Shown here piece after piece: positions 63,589 through 64,000 of a stretch of DNA of 64,000 bases. Numbering within the stretch: position 1 is the stretch's first letter; each line of letters begins with the position of its first letter. The DNA lies in assembly GCF_018613695.1 (NCBI RefSeq), contig NZ_JAGGPR010000015.1, positions 62,001 through 126,000 of the forward strand, in the 5' to 3' direction. The notes under the pieces were generated by a model. It saw nothing but the letters and a program-made list of their open reading frames with translations, made no database searches and was not told where the DNA came from. Origin of the DNA: Arthrobacter sp. ISL-95 (GTDB taxonomy: Bacteria > Actinomycetota > Actinomycetes > Actinomycetales > Micrococcaceae). The position numbers and the translations under genes were made by a program.

Positions 63589-64000
63589 ATGTCCAAGAGC
63601 ACAGTTCTTACCCTCGTCGGCAGCCTGCGCGCCGATTCCCACAACAAGAAGCTCGCCGAAGCCATCCAGCTGAACGCACCCGAAAACGTTGACGTGCAGA
63701 TTCACGGCTCGCTGGGCACCATCCCCTTCTACAACGAAGACATCGACGTCGAAGGCCAGGTCCCCGCCGAAGCTGCCGCCCTCCGTGCCGCAGCAGCCGA
63801 CGCCGACACCATCCTGCTCGTCACCCCCGAGCACAACGGCACCATGCCCGCCTCCCTGAAGAACGCCATTGACTGGCTGTCCCGCCCGTTCGGCGCAGGC
63901 GCCCTGTCCGGCAAGCCGACCGCCGTCGTCGGAACCGCTTTTGGCCAGTTCGGTGGCGTGTGGGCCCAGGATGAGGCCCGCAAGGCCGCCGGCATCGCCG
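63589..64000 (+). CDS. NADPH-dependent FMN reductase (3' end outside window)
   Basis: The first 137 codons of a flavodoxin-fold reductase. MSKSTVLTLVGSLRADSHNKKLAEAIQ carries the FMN phosphate loop (GSLRxxSxNxxL), and LLVTPEHNGTMPASLKNAIDWLSRP is the signature of the NADPH-dependent FMN reductase/ChrR family. Such enzymes reduce quinones, chromate or azo compounds with NADPH. The ATG at 63589 follows AAGGAG. The gene is cut by the window edge. It is divergent from the TetR gene and behind the shared palindrome. Confidence 0.93.
   Translation, partial: MSKSTVLTLVGSLRADSHNKKLAEAIQLNAPENVDVQIHGSLGTIPFYNEDIDVEGQVPAEAAALRAAAADADTILLVTPEHNGTMPASLKNAIDWLSRPFGAGALSGKPTAVVGTAFGQFGGVWAQDEARKAAGIA

Noticed and set aside
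1..64000. tRNA genes, CRISPR arrays, insertion sequences or prophage
   Set aside because: No T-loop (GGTTCGAATCC-like) with a matching cloverleaf, no regularly spaced identical repeats with spacers, and no transposase, integrase or phage structural genes were found.

Overview
The window is high-GC actinobacterial chromosome. Gene content, gene order and protein sequences point to Arthrobacter or Paenarthrobacter (Micrococcaceae); this is recognition, not a database result. I see no rRNA, tRNA, CRISPR array, transposase or prophage. Most of the window is dense metabolic and transport genes, with several accessory islets of secreted, low-complexity or poorly characterised proteins.

Layout. 1-6.3 kb: the end of a sarcosine oxidase operon (soxD-soxA-soxG) fused to sdaA and purU, a catabolic route from glycine betaine or sarcosine to pyruvate and formate. 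6.4-10.5 kb: a PucR regulator divergent from an NCS1 permease and a NodB-type deacetylase, probably for a nucleobase or ureide. 10.4-13.2 kb: DUF456 protein, malic enzyme, TetR regulator. 13.4-16.9 kb: three paralogous secreted FG-GAP proteins in tandem. 16.9-24.9 kb: four MFS transporters with RraA, a MarR regulator and a GNAT enzyme. 25-28.9 kb: a PadR-DUF1048-ABC exporter module and a CycA-type permease. 28.9-33 kb: a large LPXTG-anchored surface protein. 33.1-36.9 kb: an iron-siderophore ABC operon behind an IdeR/DtxR-type box. 37-43.3 kb: mannitol PTS genes mtlA and mtlD with a TetR regulator, divergent from ptsI-ptsH across a shared palindrome. 43.4-46.5 kb: small genes, an alpha/beta hydrolase and an ATP-dependent DNA ligase. 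46.5-48.4 kb: a cyclic di-AMP (ydaO-type) riboswitch upstream of a repeat-rich membrane protein. 48.4-51 kb: a PucR/AdeR-like regulator and alanine dehydrogenase. 51-53.3 kb: an ECF sigma factor with two unusual partner proteins. 53.4-55.4 kb: a WXG100 protein with a long glycine-rich C-terminus and a small LpqN/DUF1795-like partner. 55.4-62.6 kb: a Gfo/Idh oxidoreductase and an oligopeptide ABC operon with a fused OppD-OppF ATPase. 62.9-64 kb: a TetR regulator divergent from an FMN reductase that runs off the end.

Regulatory DNA is unusually readable here. Perfect or near-perfect palindromes lie at the MarR, PadR, both divergent TetR promoters and the DHA2 exporter promoter, and most convergent gene pairs are separated by a strong hairpin terminator. 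A dispersed palindromic repeat with TGGTTCCCTGC / GCAGGGAACCA ends occurs at least twice, with a degenerate third copy.

The best candidates for undescribed biology are the WXG100/LpqN-like pair (53687-55393), the unusual target of the c-di-AMP riboswitch (46575-48217), and the ECF sigma locus whose two partner proteins share a motif (51074-53302). None of these can be proven from sequence reading alone.
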